Notes: a model not told the origin generated them from the letters alone. A stretch of 64,000 bases of DNA from Halomonas sp. M4R1S46 (GCF_025725685.1 NZ_CP107008.1:1302001-1366000), one strand, 5' to 3'; shown: positions 7,665-15,828, numbered from the stretch's first letter. Program-made: numbers and translations.

Positions 7665-9347
7665 TTACATATTGGGATAGTTCGGCCCGCCGCCGCCCTC
7701 CGGCGCCACCCAGGTGATGTTCTGGGCCGGGTCCTTGATGTCGCAGGTCTTGCAGTGGATGCAGTTCTGGAAGTTGATCTGGAACCTGGGCTGGCCCGCC
7801 TCGTCCTCGACCACCTCGTAGACGCCCACCGGGCAGTAGCGCTGGGCCGGCTCGGCATACTCGGGCAGGTTGTCACGGATCGGCAGCTCCGGGTCGCTGA
7901 GCTTGAGGTGGCAGGGCTGGTCCTCCTCGTGGTTGGTGTTGGAGAGGAACACCGAGGAGGGCTTGTCGAAGGACAGCTTGCCGTCCGGCTTGGGGTAGTC
8001 GATCTTCTCGCTCTCGGCCGCCTTCTTGAGGGTGGCGTGATCCGGCACGGTATCGTGCAGGGTCGGCAGCTTGCCGCCGAGCAGTTGGTCGAGGAAGTTG
8101 TAGGCGCCGCCGCCCAGGGTGCCGTACTTGTGGATCGCCGGGCCGAAGCTGCGGCTCTCGTCGAGTTCCTGGTAGGCCCAGCTGGCCTGCCACTTGCCCT
8201 CGAAGGCGGTGAGCTCCGCGCCGCCCTCGTCGCCGGCGGCGAGGGCCTCGAAGACCGCCTCGGCGGCCACCATGCCGGACTTCATGGCGGTGTGCAGGCC
8301 CTTGATCTTGGCGAAGTTGAGGGTGCCGGCGTCGCAGCCGATCAACAGCCCGCCGGGGAAGGTCATCTTCGGCAGGCAGTTGAGGCCGCCCTTGGCGATG
8401 GCCCGGGCGCCGTAGGCGACCCGCGAGCCGCCCTCCAGGTGCCGGGCCAGCACCGGGTGGTGCTTCATGCGCTGGAACTCGTCGAAGGGCGACAGGTAAG
8501 GGTTCCGGTAGGACAGGTCCATGATCAGGCCGACCACCACCTGGGCATTCTCGGCGTGATACAGGAACCAGCCGCCGTGGGTGTGCTTGTCCAGGGGCCA
8601 GCCGGCGCCGTGCAGCACCAGGCCGGGTTCGTGCTTGTCGGCGGGGATGTCCCACAGCTCCTTGAGGCCGATGCCGTAGTGCTGCGGGTCCTTGCCCTCA
8701 TCGAGCCGGAAGCGCTCGATCAGCCGCTTGCCGATGTGGCCGCGGGCGCCCTCGGCGAACAGGGTGTACCTGGCGCGCAGCTCCATGCCCGGCATATAGC
8801 CGTCCTTGGGCTGGCCATCGGCGCCCACGCCCATATCGCCGACCAGGATGCCCTTGACCACCTCGTCCTCGACGATCGCTTCCTGGGCGGCGAAGCCGGG
8901 GAAGACCTCGACGCCGAGCTCCTCGGCCTTCTCGGCCAGCCAGCGGCACAGGTTGCCGGCGCTGATCACGTAGCGGCGGGAGTCGCCACTCGTGAGGTCG
9001 CCGCCGGTGTTATGCATGGTCCTGGGCACCAGGGCATTGGGCAGCTTCTGGGCCTTCTCGGCATCCTTGAGCAGGTAGAGCTCGTCGCGCACCGCCGGGG
9101 TGGTCAGGGGCGCCCCGCGCGTCTCCCAGTCGGGGAACAGCTCCTGGAGGGCGCGGGGCTCGAAGATCGCCCCGGAGAGGATATGGGCGCCCACCTCGGA
9201 GCCCTTCTCGACCACGCACACGGTCAGCTCCCGCTCCGCCTCATTGGCCTGCTGCATCAGCCGGCAGGCCGCGGCCAGGCCGGAGGGGCCGGCGCCGACG
9301 ATGACCACGTCGAAGTCCATGGAGTCGCGCTCTACTTGTTCAGTCAT
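7665..9347 (-). CDS. Electron transfer flavoprotein-ubiquinone oxidoreductase
   Basis: A 560-residue protein with an N-terminal FAD-binding GAGPSGLAAA motif (near residues 18-27), an internal GCDAGTLN FAD segment, and a C-terminal [4Fe-4S] cluster set at Cys505, Cys529, Cys532 and Cys535 (CIHCKTC). It passes electrons from reduced ETF to ubiquinone at the inner membrane, linking acyl-CoA and amino-acid dehydrogenases to respiration. It is transcribed divergently from etfB, across a 364-base intergenic region. This is the same partnership as in Pseudomonas, where the three genes are co-regulated. Confidence 0.95.
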   Translation of the reverse strand: MTEQVERDSMDFDVVIVGAGPSGLAAACRLMQQANEAERELTVCVVEKGSEVGAHILSGAIFEPRALQELFPDWETRGAPLTTPAVRDELYLLKDAEKAQKLPNALVPRTMHNTGGDLTSGDSRRYVISAGNLCRWLAEKAEELGVEVFPGFAAQEAIVEDEVVKGILVGDMGVGADGQPKDGYMPGMELRARYTLFAEGARGHIGKRLIERFRLDEGKDPQHYGIGLKELWDIPADKHEPGLVLHGAGWPLDKHTHGGWFLYHAENAQVVVGLIMDLSYRNPYLSPFDEFQRMKHHPVLARHLEGGSRVAYGARAIAKGGLNCLPKMTFPGGLLIGCDAGTLNFAKIKGLHTAMKSGMVAAEAVFEALAAGDEGGAELTAFEGKWQASWAYQELDESRSFGPAIHKYGTLGGGAYNFLDQLLGGKLPTLHDTVPDHATLKKAAESEKIDYPKPDGKLSFDKPSSVFLSNTNHEEDQPCHLKLSDPELPIRDNLPEYAEPAQRYCPVGVYEVVEDEAGQPRFQINFQNCIHCKTCDIKDPAQNITWVAPEGGGGPNYPNM

Positions 9348-9711
9348 CGGATGTGTCTCCTCCCACGGCGACGACGCCCGGGTCCCGGGGGTACCACTAA
9401 CGTCGATAGGTTTTAAAACGGTCGTTTGCTTCTAGGTCTGACCCATGATAGGCATAATACCGTCAAAGGGGCACCCCTTACGATGGGGGAGGCGCCGCGA
9501 GTGCCGTTCCCCGGCATGGCGAGGATTGTTGTGGTCGCCCGGGCTGTGGCACATTAGGAGGGTTTTTTCCTGCGGCGCCTATCGAACGCTTGCATGAAAC
9601 TTATTATAAGGGCATGCCGGTCGGTTCTAAGAGGGCCGGACATCGCGAGGCGGTGTCGCGATGTCCGCTCCCGTTACCCAAGGTTCCGAAACTGAACCAA
9701 GCGAGGACAAC
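9348..9711. other. Divergent ETF-QO / etfBA control region
   Basis: This 364-base gap lies between two divergent genes. It contains an AT-richer patch (9411-9428) with a PsrA-like operator and a second AT-rich patch at 9601-9610 (TTATTATAAG) that could be a -10 region for etfB, though no good -35 hexamer sits at the right distance. No small ORF with convincing codon use was seen. The etfB start is fixed by GCGAGG five bases upstream of the ATG at 9712. Confidence 0.5.
9415..9428. promoter_or_regulatory. PsrA-like operator candidate
   Basis: AAAACGGTCGTTTG is an inverted repeat (AAACG/CGTTT) that fits the published style of PsrA sites in Pseudomonas, CAAAC-N2-4-GTTTG, with a four-base centre. 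PsrA is a TetR-family, fatty-acid-responsive repressor known to control beta-oxidation and ETF genes. The site lies 68-81 bases upstream of the ETF-QO start codon. The assignment is by pattern only. Confidence 0.45.
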
Positions 9712-10470
9712 ATGAAGGTACTCGTCGCGGTCAAACGCGTCATCGACTACAACGTCAAGATCCGGGTCAAGCCGGACAACTCCGACGTCGACCTCACCAA
9801 CGTCAAGATGGCCATGAACCCCTTCTGCGAGATCGCCGTGGAGGAAGCGGTGCGCCTCAAGGAGAAGGGCGTGGCGACCGAGGTGGTCGCGGTCACCGTG
9901 GGCCCCAAGGCCGCCCAGGAGCAGCTGCGCACCGCCCTGGCGCTGGGTGCCGACCGGGCCATCCATGTCCAGACCGACGAGCGCGTCGAGTCCCTGGGCG
10001 CCGCCAAGGCGCTGGCCAAGGTGGTCGAGGAAGAGCAGCCGGGCCTGGTGATCCTCGGCAAGCAGGCCATCGACAGCGACAACAACCAGACCGGCCAGAT
10101 GCTCGCCGCGCTGACCGGCCGCCCCCAGGGCACCTTCGCTTCCGCGGTCGAGGTCGAGGGCGAGGGCGACACCCTCAAGGTGACCCGCGAGATCGACGGC
10201 GGCCTGCAGACCCTGTCGCTGGCGCTGCCGGCCATCGTCACCACCGACCTGCGCCTCAACGAGCCGCGCTACGCCAAGCTGCCCGACATCATGAAGGCCA
10301 AGAAGAAGCCGCTGGACGTCAAGACCCCGGAGGAGCTGGGCGTCGAGGTGGCCTCACGGCTCAAGTTGGTCAAGGTCGAGCCGCCGGCCGAGCGCCAGGG
10401 CGGCGTCAAGGTGGGCTCCGTGGACGAGCTGGTCGACAAGCTGAAGAACGAAGCGAAGGTGATCTCATGA
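9712..10470 (+). CDS. etfB: Electron transfer flavoprotein beta subunit
   Basis: A 252-residue protein starting MKVLVAVKRVIDYNVKIRVK, the standard EtfB N-terminus, with AMNPFCEIAVEEAVRLKE and a GKQAIDSDNNQTG loop (about residues 120-132) that helps bind AMP and recognise dehydrogenases. EtfB forms a heterodimer with EtfA, carrying FAD and AMP, and shuttles electrons from acyl-CoA and other dehydrogenases to ETF-QO. The 5' in-frame extension to 9661 was rejected because the conserved N-terminus begins at 9712. The stop overlaps the etfA start (ATGA at 10467). Confidence 0.97.
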   Translation: MKVLVAVKRVIDYNVKIRVKPDNSDVDLTNVKMAMNPFCEIAVEEAVRLKEKGVATEVVAVTVGPKAAQEQLRTALALGADRAIHVQTDERVESLGAAKALAKVVEEEQPGLVILGKQAIDSDNNQTGQMLAALTGRPQGTFASAVEVEGEGDTLKVTREIDGGLQTLSLALPAIVTTDLRLNEPRYAKLPDIMKAKKKPLDVKTPEELGVEVASRLKLVKVEPPAERQGGVKVGSVDELVDKLKNEAKVIS

Positions 10471-11405
10471 GCATTCTGGTCCTTGCCGAACATCACGACG
10501 GCCAACTGGCCGGCGCCACCGCCCACGTGGTCGCCGCGGCGCAGCAGATTGTCAAGGCGAGTGGCGGCGACATCGATGTCCTGGTGGCGGGCGAGAACGT
10601 CGGCGCCATCACCGAGGCGGCCGCCAGGCTCGACGGCGTGAGCCGGGTGCGCGTCGCCGACGCCGCCGTCTACGCGCACCAGCTGGCCGAGCCGATGGGC
10701 GAGCTGCTGGTGGCGCTGGCCGACGACTACGGCCACGTGCTGGCCGCAGCCTCCACCACCGGCAAGAACGTCATGCCGCGGCTGGCGGCGCTGAAGGACG
10801 TCGCCCAGCTCTCCGAGATCATCGCGGTCGAGAGCGCCGACACCTTCAAGCGCCCGATCTATGCCGGCAACGCCATCGCCACCGTGCAGAGCGACGATGC
10901 CCTGAAGGTGATCACCGTGCGCGCCACCGCCTTCGATGCCGTCGCCGAGACGGGCTCCGCCACTGTCGAGGCGGTGGATACCGTGGTCGACAATGCCTTG
11001 TCGTCCTTCGTCGGCGAGGAGCTGGCCGCGAGCGACCGTCCCGAGCTGGGCGCGGCCAAGGTGGTGATCTCCGGCGGCCGCGGCATGGGCAGCGGCGACA
11101 ACTTCAAGCTGCTCGACGGCATCGCCGACAAGCTGGGCGCGGCCATCGGCGCCTCGCGGGCCGCGGTGGACGCGGGCTTCGTGCCCAACGACATGCAGGT
11201 CGGCCAGACCGGCAAGATCGTCGCCCCGGAGCTCTACATCGCCGTGGGCATCAGCGGCGCCATCCAGCACCTGGCGGGCATGAAGGACTCCAAGGTGATC
11301 GTGGCGATCAACAAGGACGAGGAGGCGCCGATCTTCCAGGTCGCGGATTATGGCCTGGTCGGCGATCTGTTCGAAGTGTTGCCCGAGCTCGAGAAGAAGC
11401 TCTAA
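10467..11405 (+). CDS. etfA: Electron transfer flavoprotein alpha subunit
   Basis: A 312-residue subunit with the C-terminal FAD-binding signature (GQTGKIVAPELYIAVGISGA, then HLAGMKDS and VIVAINKDEEAPIF). The N-terminal half is the alpha/beta domain shared with EtfB. It is coupled to etfB by an ATGA overlap. Its last 17 codons and stop (11352-11405) form the first unit of a seven-fold tandem array, so the gene's own 3' end is repeated six more times downstream. The encoded C-terminus GLVGDLFEVLPELEKKL is complete, so etfA itself appears intact. Confidence 0.97.
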   Translation: MSILVLAEHHDGQLAGATAHVVAAAQQIVKASGGDIDVLVAGENVGAITEAAARLDGVSRVRVADAAVYAHQLAEPMGELLVALADDYGHVLAAASTTGKNVMPRLAALKDVAQLSEIIAVESADTFKRPIYAGNAIATVQSDDALKVITVRATAFDAVAETGSATVEAVDTVVDNALSSFVGEELAASDRPELGAAKVVISGGRGMGSGDNFKLLDGIADKLGAAIGASRAAVDAGFVPNDMQVGQTGKIVAPELYIAVGISGAIQHLAGMKDSKVIVAINKDEEAPIFQVADYGLVGDLFEVLPELEKKL

Positions 11406-12057
11406 GGCCGAGGGAAGATCGGGATCTTCCCGGTCGCGCTCTCGACGGTCGGTGGCCTGGTCGGCGATCTGTTCGAAGTGTTGCCCGAGCTCGAGCAGAA
11501 GCTCTAAGGCCGAGGGAAGATCGGGATCTTCCCGGTCGCGCTCTCGACGGTCGGTGGCCTGGTCGGCGACCTGTTCGAAGTGTTGCCCGAGCTCGAGAAG
11601 AAGCTCTAAGGCCGAGGGAAGATCGGGATCTTCCCGGTCGCGCTCTCGACGGTCGGTGGCCTGGTCGCCGATCTCTTCGAAGTGTTGCCCGAGCTCGAGA
11701 AGAAGCTCTAAGGCCGAGGGAAGATCGGGATCTTCCCGGTCGCGCTCTCGACGGTCGGTGGCCTGGTCGCCGATCTCTTCGAGGCGTTGCCCGAGCCCGA
11801 GCAGAAGCTCTAAGGCCGAGAGGAAGATCGGGATCTTCCCGGTCGCGCTCTCGACGGTCGGTGGCCTGGTCGCCGATCTCTTCGAGGCATTGCCCGAGCT
11901 CGAGAAGAAGCTCTAAGGCCGAGGGGAAGATCGGGATCTTCCCGGTGGCGCTCTCGACGGTCGGTGGCCTGGTCGCCGATCTCTTCGAGGCGTTGCCCGA
12001 GCTCGAGCAGAAGCTCTAAGGCCGAGGGAAGATCGGGATCTTCCCGGTGGCGCTCTC
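11352..12057 (+). repeat. Seven-unit 102/103-bp tandem array made from the etfA 3' end plus hairpin
   Basis: Units begin at 11352, 11454, 11556, 11658, 11760, 11863 and 11966; the last is partial (about 92 bases). The first four periods are 102 bases and the next two are 103. Each unit consists of the last 17 etfA codons with TAA (54 bases), then about 48 bases that carry a near-perfect hairpin (arms GGGAAGATC/GATCTTCCC, first at 11412-11431) and a linker. Units differ by a few substitutions that are synonymous or conservative in the etfA frame: GDLF in units 1-3 versus ADLF in 4-7, EVLPE versus EALPE, and EKKL versus EQKL. Only unit 1 is part of etfA. The hairpin lacks a T-run, so terminator activity is uncertain. 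Confidence 0.95.
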
Positions 12058-12146
12058 CAGGAGTGCCGGTCTCGTCGACGACCGGTGCGAGATCCTGCCG
12101 GAACGGGAACGCCAGCGGTAACGCGCTATCGCGTGCGGCCGACGTC

Positions 12147-12183
12147 GAAGGGCCGGTCTCCCGCAAGGGGAGGCCGGCCCTTC
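12147..12183. terminator. Strong GC hairpin, likely terminator of the leftward 133-residue gene
   Basis: The inverted repeat GAAGGGCCGG...CCGGCCCTTC spans 12147-12183 with a GCAA-type apex, 17 bases beyond the stop of the leftward gene. It has no clear T-tract, so it is a terminator-like hairpin rather than a textbook intrinsic terminator. It also marks the end of the etfA-derived array region. Confidence 0.6.
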
Positions 12184-12200
12184 GTGCCGTTGGCGGGCCG

Positions 12201-12602
12201 TCAGCCGAGCCCCAGGCGGCGGAACAGGCGACGCGCCGGGCCTTGCCAGTGGCTGCGGGTGGCCGGCCGCGGCATGGCCAGACGGGAGGCGTGCCCCAAG
12301 GGGGTGATGATGGCGTCGAGGTGCCGGCGGCAATGTCCTCGGTCGAGCCCGCCCGGGCACTGGAGCAGCAGCAGGCCGACGTGGGAAATGGCGCCGTCCA
12401 GGGCACGGCAGAGGTCCGCCTGGGAGGTGGCCTCGACCCGGCAGCGATGCATCTCGCCCAGCAACATCCTGATCGATCCCGTGTCCAGCCAGCACGGCGG
12501 GGCGTCGCCGCCCGGGCCCTCGTCGACGGACTGCCGGATGGCCCGGAAGGAGACGTGAAGGAAGATGCAGGTGTAGTACAGCCGGGATCGGTCGATAGCC
12601 AT
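12201..12602 (-). CDS. Unknown 133-residue protein under a Fur box
   Basis: I do not recognise this protein. It has strongly G/C-biased third codon positions like its neighbours, a plausible ribosome binding site (AGGG about 10 bases before the ATG), and a Fur-box match 20-38 bases upstream of its start. It contains six cysteines (12, 37, 54, 65, 82, 91) and seven histidines, with a basic C-terminus rich in Arg. No signal peptide is obvious, although residues 8-20 are hydrophobic-aromatic. It is divergent from the TonB-system operon and shares its control region, so a role in iron homeostasis is a guess from context. Confidence 0.6.
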   Translation of the reverse strand: MAIDRSRLYYTCIFLHVSFRAIRQSVDEGPGGDAPPCWLDTGSIRMLLGEMHRCRVEATSQADLCRALDGAISHVGLLLLQCPGGLDRGHCRRHLDAIITPLGHASRLAMPRPATRSHWQGPARRLFRRLGLG

Positions 12603-12621
12603 GAGACGCCCTGCAGGGAAT

Positions 12622-12640
12622 GATAAGAATTCTCATTATT
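12622..12640 (-). promoter_or_regulatory. Fur box, upstream of the leftward gene
   Basis: Read on the minus strand, the 19 bases from 12640 to 12622 match the classical Fur consensus at 15 of 19 positions. They form part of a 22-base inverted repeat (AATGATAAGAA/TTCTCATTATT, 9 of 11 pairs). The AT-rich patch stands out sharply from its GC-rich surroundings. Iron-replete repression of the leftward gene is expected from the established role of Fur. Confidence 0.75.
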
Positions 12641-12682
12641 GTTGTTTGCGGCTCCTCCCGTCAAATGACGCCAGGCCCCACG

Positions 12683-12701
12683 TATATTGATAACAATTCT
12701 T
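12683..12701 (+). promoter_or_regulatory. Second Fur-box-like site, upstream of the TonB-system operon
   Basis: TATATTGATAACAATTCTT matches the 19-base Fur consensus at 13 positions. It lies 49-67 bases before the GTG start of the DUF3450 gene, where it would cover the promoter of the rightward operon. It is weaker than the site at 12622-12640. Together they suggest coordinated, iron-dependent control of both directions. Confidence 0.6.
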
Positions 12702-12749
12702 GTTTGAGGTAGCGTGCCTGGCATTCCGCGCACCTTCCGGGAGACGAGA

Positions 12750-13514
12750 GTGCAGAACAGAGCATCATGGATTCGCTGGAGCCTGGCCGGCCTCGCCTTG
12801 ACGGCGGCCGCGAGTGCCTCCGCCACGGAGTTGCGTGAGGAGGCGATCGCGGCCCAGCGCACCCAGGCCGAGCTGCAGGCGCGCATCGACGGCGCCGACG
12901 AGGCGGTGCGCGACAAGCTCCAGGCCCTGCGCCAGGCTCGCGAGGAGAGCCGGCGACTGAGCCGCTACAACGCCGAGCTGGCGCCCCTGGTCGAGCGCCA
13001 GGCCGCGACCCTGGCCGAACGCCGCGAGGCCCTCGACACCCTGTCCCGGACCCGCGAGGCCCTTCCGGGGCTGATGCGCGGCATGGTCGACCGCCTGCGC
13101 ACCTGGGTGGAAGGCGACATGCCCTTCCTGCGCGACGAGCGCCTGGCCCGGGTGGACAGCCTCGAGACCCTGCTGGCCGACCCCGGGCTCGATACCGCCG
13201 AGAAACTGGAGCGGGTGCTGGCCGCCTGGCGTGCCGAGCTCGACTATGGCCGCGGGCTCGACGCCTGGCGGGGCGAGCTGCCCGGTGACACCCCGCGGGA
13301 GGTGGACTTCCTGCGCCTGGGCCGGGTGGGCTGGTACTACCTGACCCCGGACGGGCGTCGGGGCGGGGTCTGGCAGGCGGCCACCGGCGACTGGCGCCCC
13401 CTCGGCGAAGACGCCCTCGGCGAGGTCCGCAAGGGCCTGCGCATCGTCCGCGAGCAGCGCGCCCCCGAGTTGCTCGACCTGCCCGTCTCCCGAGCGGTGG
13501 AGAATGCCTCATGA
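12750..13514 (+). CDS. DUF3450 family periplasmic protein of a TonB2-type system
   Basis: A 254-residue protein with a signal peptide (cleavage likely after ...AASASA, about residue 24) and a long helical coiled-coil over about residues 25-110, followed by a conserved FLRLGRVGWYYLTPDG segment typical of DUF3450. I chose the GTG at 12750 (GGGAG seven bases upstream) because it gives a clean signal peptide; an upstream in-frame GTG at 12714 adds 12 residues. DUF3450 genes head operons that encode TtpC, ExbB2, ExbD2 and TonB2 in Vibrio and relatives, as here. The exact role is not established. The stop overlaps the next start (ATGA at 13511). Confidence 0.85.
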   Translation: MQNRASWIRWSLAGLALTAAASASATELREEAIAAQRTQAELQARIDGADEAVRDKLQALRQAREESRRLSRYNAELAPLVERQAATLAERREALDTLSRTREALPGLMRGMVDRLRTWVEGDMPFLRDERLARVDSLETLLADPGLDTAEKLERVLAAWRAELDYGRGLDAWRGELPGDTPREVDFLRLGRVGWYYLTPDGRRGGVWQAATGDWRPLGEDALGEVRKGLRIVREQRAPELLDLPVSRAVENAS

Positions 13515-14911
13515 TCACGATCCCACGACTGCGGCGCGCGCTCGGCGTGATGCTGCTGGTCGGCACCCCGGTGGCCGGCACGCCGGTGCTGGCCCAGGAT
13601 ACGCCCTCGGCGAGCGACTCGCCGCTCGAGACCCTGCGCGCCGAGCGCGAGGCCGCCGAGGCCCGGGACCGGGCACGGCTCGCCGAACTGGTCGACGACG
13701 AGCAGGCCCTCGACGCGGCCCTGGAGCGGGCCCGTGCCGACCTCGCCGAGGCAAGGGAACGGCGCGAGGCGCTGGAGACCCGACAGCAGGCCCGGCGCGA
13801 CGAGCTCGAGGCCCTGAATGTCCGGCGCCGGGAACAGGGCGGCGACCTCGAGGCGGTGTTCGACGCGGTGGCCGGCGTCAGCGGCGAGTTGCGCGACGAT
13901 CTGGCCGGCAGCTGGCTGACCCTGGGCGCCGAGACGGCCCTGCCGCCGCGCCTCGATCCGGATGCCATCCTGGCCACCGGCCAGCTCGCGACCCTGGCCG
14001 ACAGCCTGATGGGGCTGACCCGGGAAACCGCCCGGATCGTCGCCCTCGAGGCGCCGGTGGCCGGGGCCGACGGCCAGGTGGCCGAGCGCCCCGTGGTGCG
14101 TCTCGGCGACCTGCTGGCCGCCAGCCAGGGGCACCTCCTCGAGCGCGGCGACGAGGCGGGTCGCCTGGCCGAGCTCGGCCAGACCCCGCACCGGGTCGCC
14201 GAGCGCCTGCGGGCCTTCCAGGCCGGCGACGGGGAGGTGGTCCCGGTGGATCCCGCCGAGGGGCGCGTCCTCGAGGCCCTCGGCCAGCAGCCGACGCTCT
14301 GGGAGCGCTTCCGGCAGGGCGGGGCCGTGGGCTACGTGGTGGTCGCCCTGGGCATCGGCGGCCTGCTGGTGGCCCTCGGCCAGTACCTCTACCTGATGCG
14401 GGTCACCGTTACCCTGCGCCGCCAGCTGGGCGACCTCGAGCGGCTGCGCAGCGACAATCCCCTGGGCCGCGTCCTCGCCCGCTTCCACGCCTTCGGCGCG
14501 GGCCACGCCCCCGAGGCCCTGGAGGCGCGCCTGGACGAGGCCCTGCTCGCCGAACAGCCGCGGCTCGAGCGCGGCCAGGCCCTGGTCAAGATGCTCGCCG
14601 CCGTGGCGCCGCTACTGGGCCTGCTGGGCACCGTGACCGGCATGATCGTGACCTTCCAGTCGATCACCGTGTTCGGTACCGGCGACCCCCAGCTCATGGC
14701 CGGCGGCATCAGCCAGGCGCTGGTCACGACCGTGCTGGGCCTGATCACCGCGGTGCCGTTGCTGTTCGCCCACACCGCCCTGTCCAGTCGCAGCCGCTCG
14801 CTGATCGGTACCCTGGAAGGCCGGGCCAGCGCGGTGCTGGCCGATACCCTCGAGGCGGGCCGCCGCGCCCCCCGGACCGCCGCGCCGCGCCATGCCGATG
14901 CCCTGGCTTGA
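13511..14911 (+). CDS. TtpC-like MotA/TolQ/ExbB proton channel family protein
   Basis: A 466-residue protein with an N-terminal signal peptide (ending near ...GTPVLAQ), a coiled-coil periplasmic part (about residues 35-115), a first membrane helix near 275-295 (GYVVVALGIGGLLVALG) and a C-terminal MotA/TolQ/ExbB domain with two more helices (LLGLLGTVTGMIVTF and VTTVLGLITAVPLLF). This layout, an ExbB-type domain fused behind a long periplasmic coiled coil, is that of TtpC. TtpC is the fourth component of Vibrio TonB2 systems, which power uptake through outer-membrane siderophore receptors. It is coupled to DUF3450 by an ATGA overlap. Confidence 0.85.
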   Translation: MITIPRLRRALGVMLLVGTPVAGTPVLAQDTPSASDSPLETLRAEREAAEARDRARLAELVDDEQALDAALERARADLAEARERREALETRQQARRDELEALNVRRREQGGDLEAVFDAVAGVSGELRDDLAGSWLTLGAETALPPRLDPDAILATGQLATLADSLMGLTRETARIVALEAPVAGADGQVAERPVVRLGDLLAASQGHLLERGDEAGRLAELGQTPHRVAERLRAFQAGDGEVVPVDPAEGRVLEALGQQPTLWERFRQGGAVGYVVVALGIGGLLVALGQYLYLMRVTVTLRRQLGDLERLRSDNPLGRVLARFHAFGAGHAPEALEARLDEALLAEQPRLERGQALVKMLAAVAPLLGLLGTVTGMIVTFQSITVFGTGDPQLMAGGISQALVTTVLGLITAVPLLFAHTALSSRSRSLIGTLEGRASAVLADTLEAGRRAPRTAAPRHADALA

Positions 14912-15428
14912 GCCCCTGGCCCGGCTGGTCGAGGCCGGCGGCCCCGTGCTGGTGGTCATCGTGGCGGTGGCGGTGCTGCTGTTCTCGCTGGCCCTCGAGC
15001 GCTGGTGGTACTTCCGCTTCCACTATCGCCCGGCGCGCCACGCCCTGGTGGCGCGCTGGGTGGCGCGCCACGACCGGGTCAGCTGGAGTGCCCTGACCCT
15101 GCGCGAGGTCTGGGCCCGGGAACTGGTTGCCCGGCTGCGCGGCCCCTTGCCCTGGTTGAAGCTGCTGGTGGTCATCTGTCCGCTGCTGGGCCTGCTGGGC
15201 ACCGTGACCGGCATGATCACGGTCTTCGACAGCCTGGCCGTCAGCGAGGTCAACCAGGCCCGGGCCATGGCCGACGGCGTGGCCCGGGCCACCCTGCCCA
15301 CCCTGAGCGGCATGGCGGTCTCGGTGGTGGGCCTGCTGTTCATTGCCCGCCTCGAACACATCATCCGGCGCGAGGACCAGCGACTTCACGACCGCCTGGC
15401 CCGCGCCGCGGAGGACGCCCATGCGTAG
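14892..15428 (+). CDS. exbB: ExbB-type proton channel subunit of the TonB2-like system
   Basis: A 178-residue inner-membrane protein with three helices: about 15-35 (GGPVLVVIVAVAVLLFSLAL), 90-115 (LLVVICPLLGLLGTVTGMI) and 130-155. It carries the GLLGTVTGMI signature of the MotA/TolQ/ExbB family. With ExbD it uses the proton motive force to drive TonB. The gene begins inside the end of the ttpC-like gene, an overlap of 20 bases; a second ATG at 14898 is also possible. It is the compact ExbB2 type rather than the longer ExbB1. Confidence 0.88.
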   Translation: MPMPWLEPLARLVEAGGPVLVVIVAVAVLLFSLALERWWYFRFHYRPARHALVARWVARHDRVSWSALTLREVWARELVARLRGPLPWLKLLVVICPLLGLLGTVTGMITVFDSLAVSEVNQARAMADGVARATLPTLSGMAVSVVGLLFIARLEHIIRREDQRLHDRLARAAEDAHA

Positions 15429-15828
15429 ACGTCGACTCGCCGACCGGGGAGAGGAGGCCAGCGAGGTCAACCTGACCCCGATGCTGGACGTGGTCTTCAT
15501 CATGTTGATCTTCTTCATCGTCACCACCAGCTTCATCAAGGAGAGCGGGGTGGAGATCGAGCGTCCCGAGGCCAAGGCGGCGACGCCGCGTCCGGATGTC
15601 CAGGTGCTGGTGGCCATCACCCCCGAGGGGGCCGTCTGGGTCGACGGCGAGCCGGTGGACCTGCACCGGGTCGGTCCCCGGGTGGCGGGCCTGGTCAGCG
15701 ATGACGGCTCGGTGGTCATCCAGGCCGACCGCCAGGCCACCACCGGCGTGCTGATCGAGGTCATGGACCGCCTGCGCGAGGCCGATGTGGACCAGGTCGC
15801 GGTGGCCGCGCAGCGGAGCGGCCAGTGA
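15421..15828 (+). CDS. exbD: ExbD/TolR-type subunit of the TonB2-like system
   Basis: A 135-residue protein with one N-terminal membrane helix. It contains the hallmark NLTPMLDVVFIMLIFFIV, in which the helix Asp (in PMLDVVF) is the proton-carrying residue. The C-terminal domain is periplasmic (about residues 45-135, with the ExbD pattern IQADRQATTGVLIEVMDRLREA). The ATG at 15421 lies within the last codons of exbB. It forms the ExbB-ExbD motor that energises TonB. Confidence 0.92.
   Translation: MRRRRLADRGEEASEVNLTPMLDVVFIMLIFFIVTTSFIKESGVEIERPEAKAATPRPDVQVLVAITPEGAVWVDGEPVDLHRVGPRVAGLVSDDGSVVIQADRQATTGVLIEVMDRLREADVDQVAVAAQRSGQ

Noticed and set aside
7623..9416. A 597-residue open frame antisense to ETF-QO
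   Set aside because: Composition is that of a reverse-complement shadow (rich in Leu, Val, Gly, His, Gln), and the ETF-QO frame is unmistakable.
9547..9561. Sigma-54 promoter upstream of etfB (TGGCAC)
   Set aside because: The -24 half matches, but the -12 half (GC spaced by 5) is absent (GAGG instead of TTGC).
11350..11916. A 188-residue frame with five 34-residue repeats over the etfA-derived array
   Set aside because: It is in a different frame from etfA and exists only because the period is a multiple of three; it lacks a ribosome binding site of its own and is Ser/Arg/Cys-rich like other shadows.
11352..12057. CRISPR array
   Set aside because: Units are nearly identical over their full length with no unique spacers; the sequence is derived from the etfA end.
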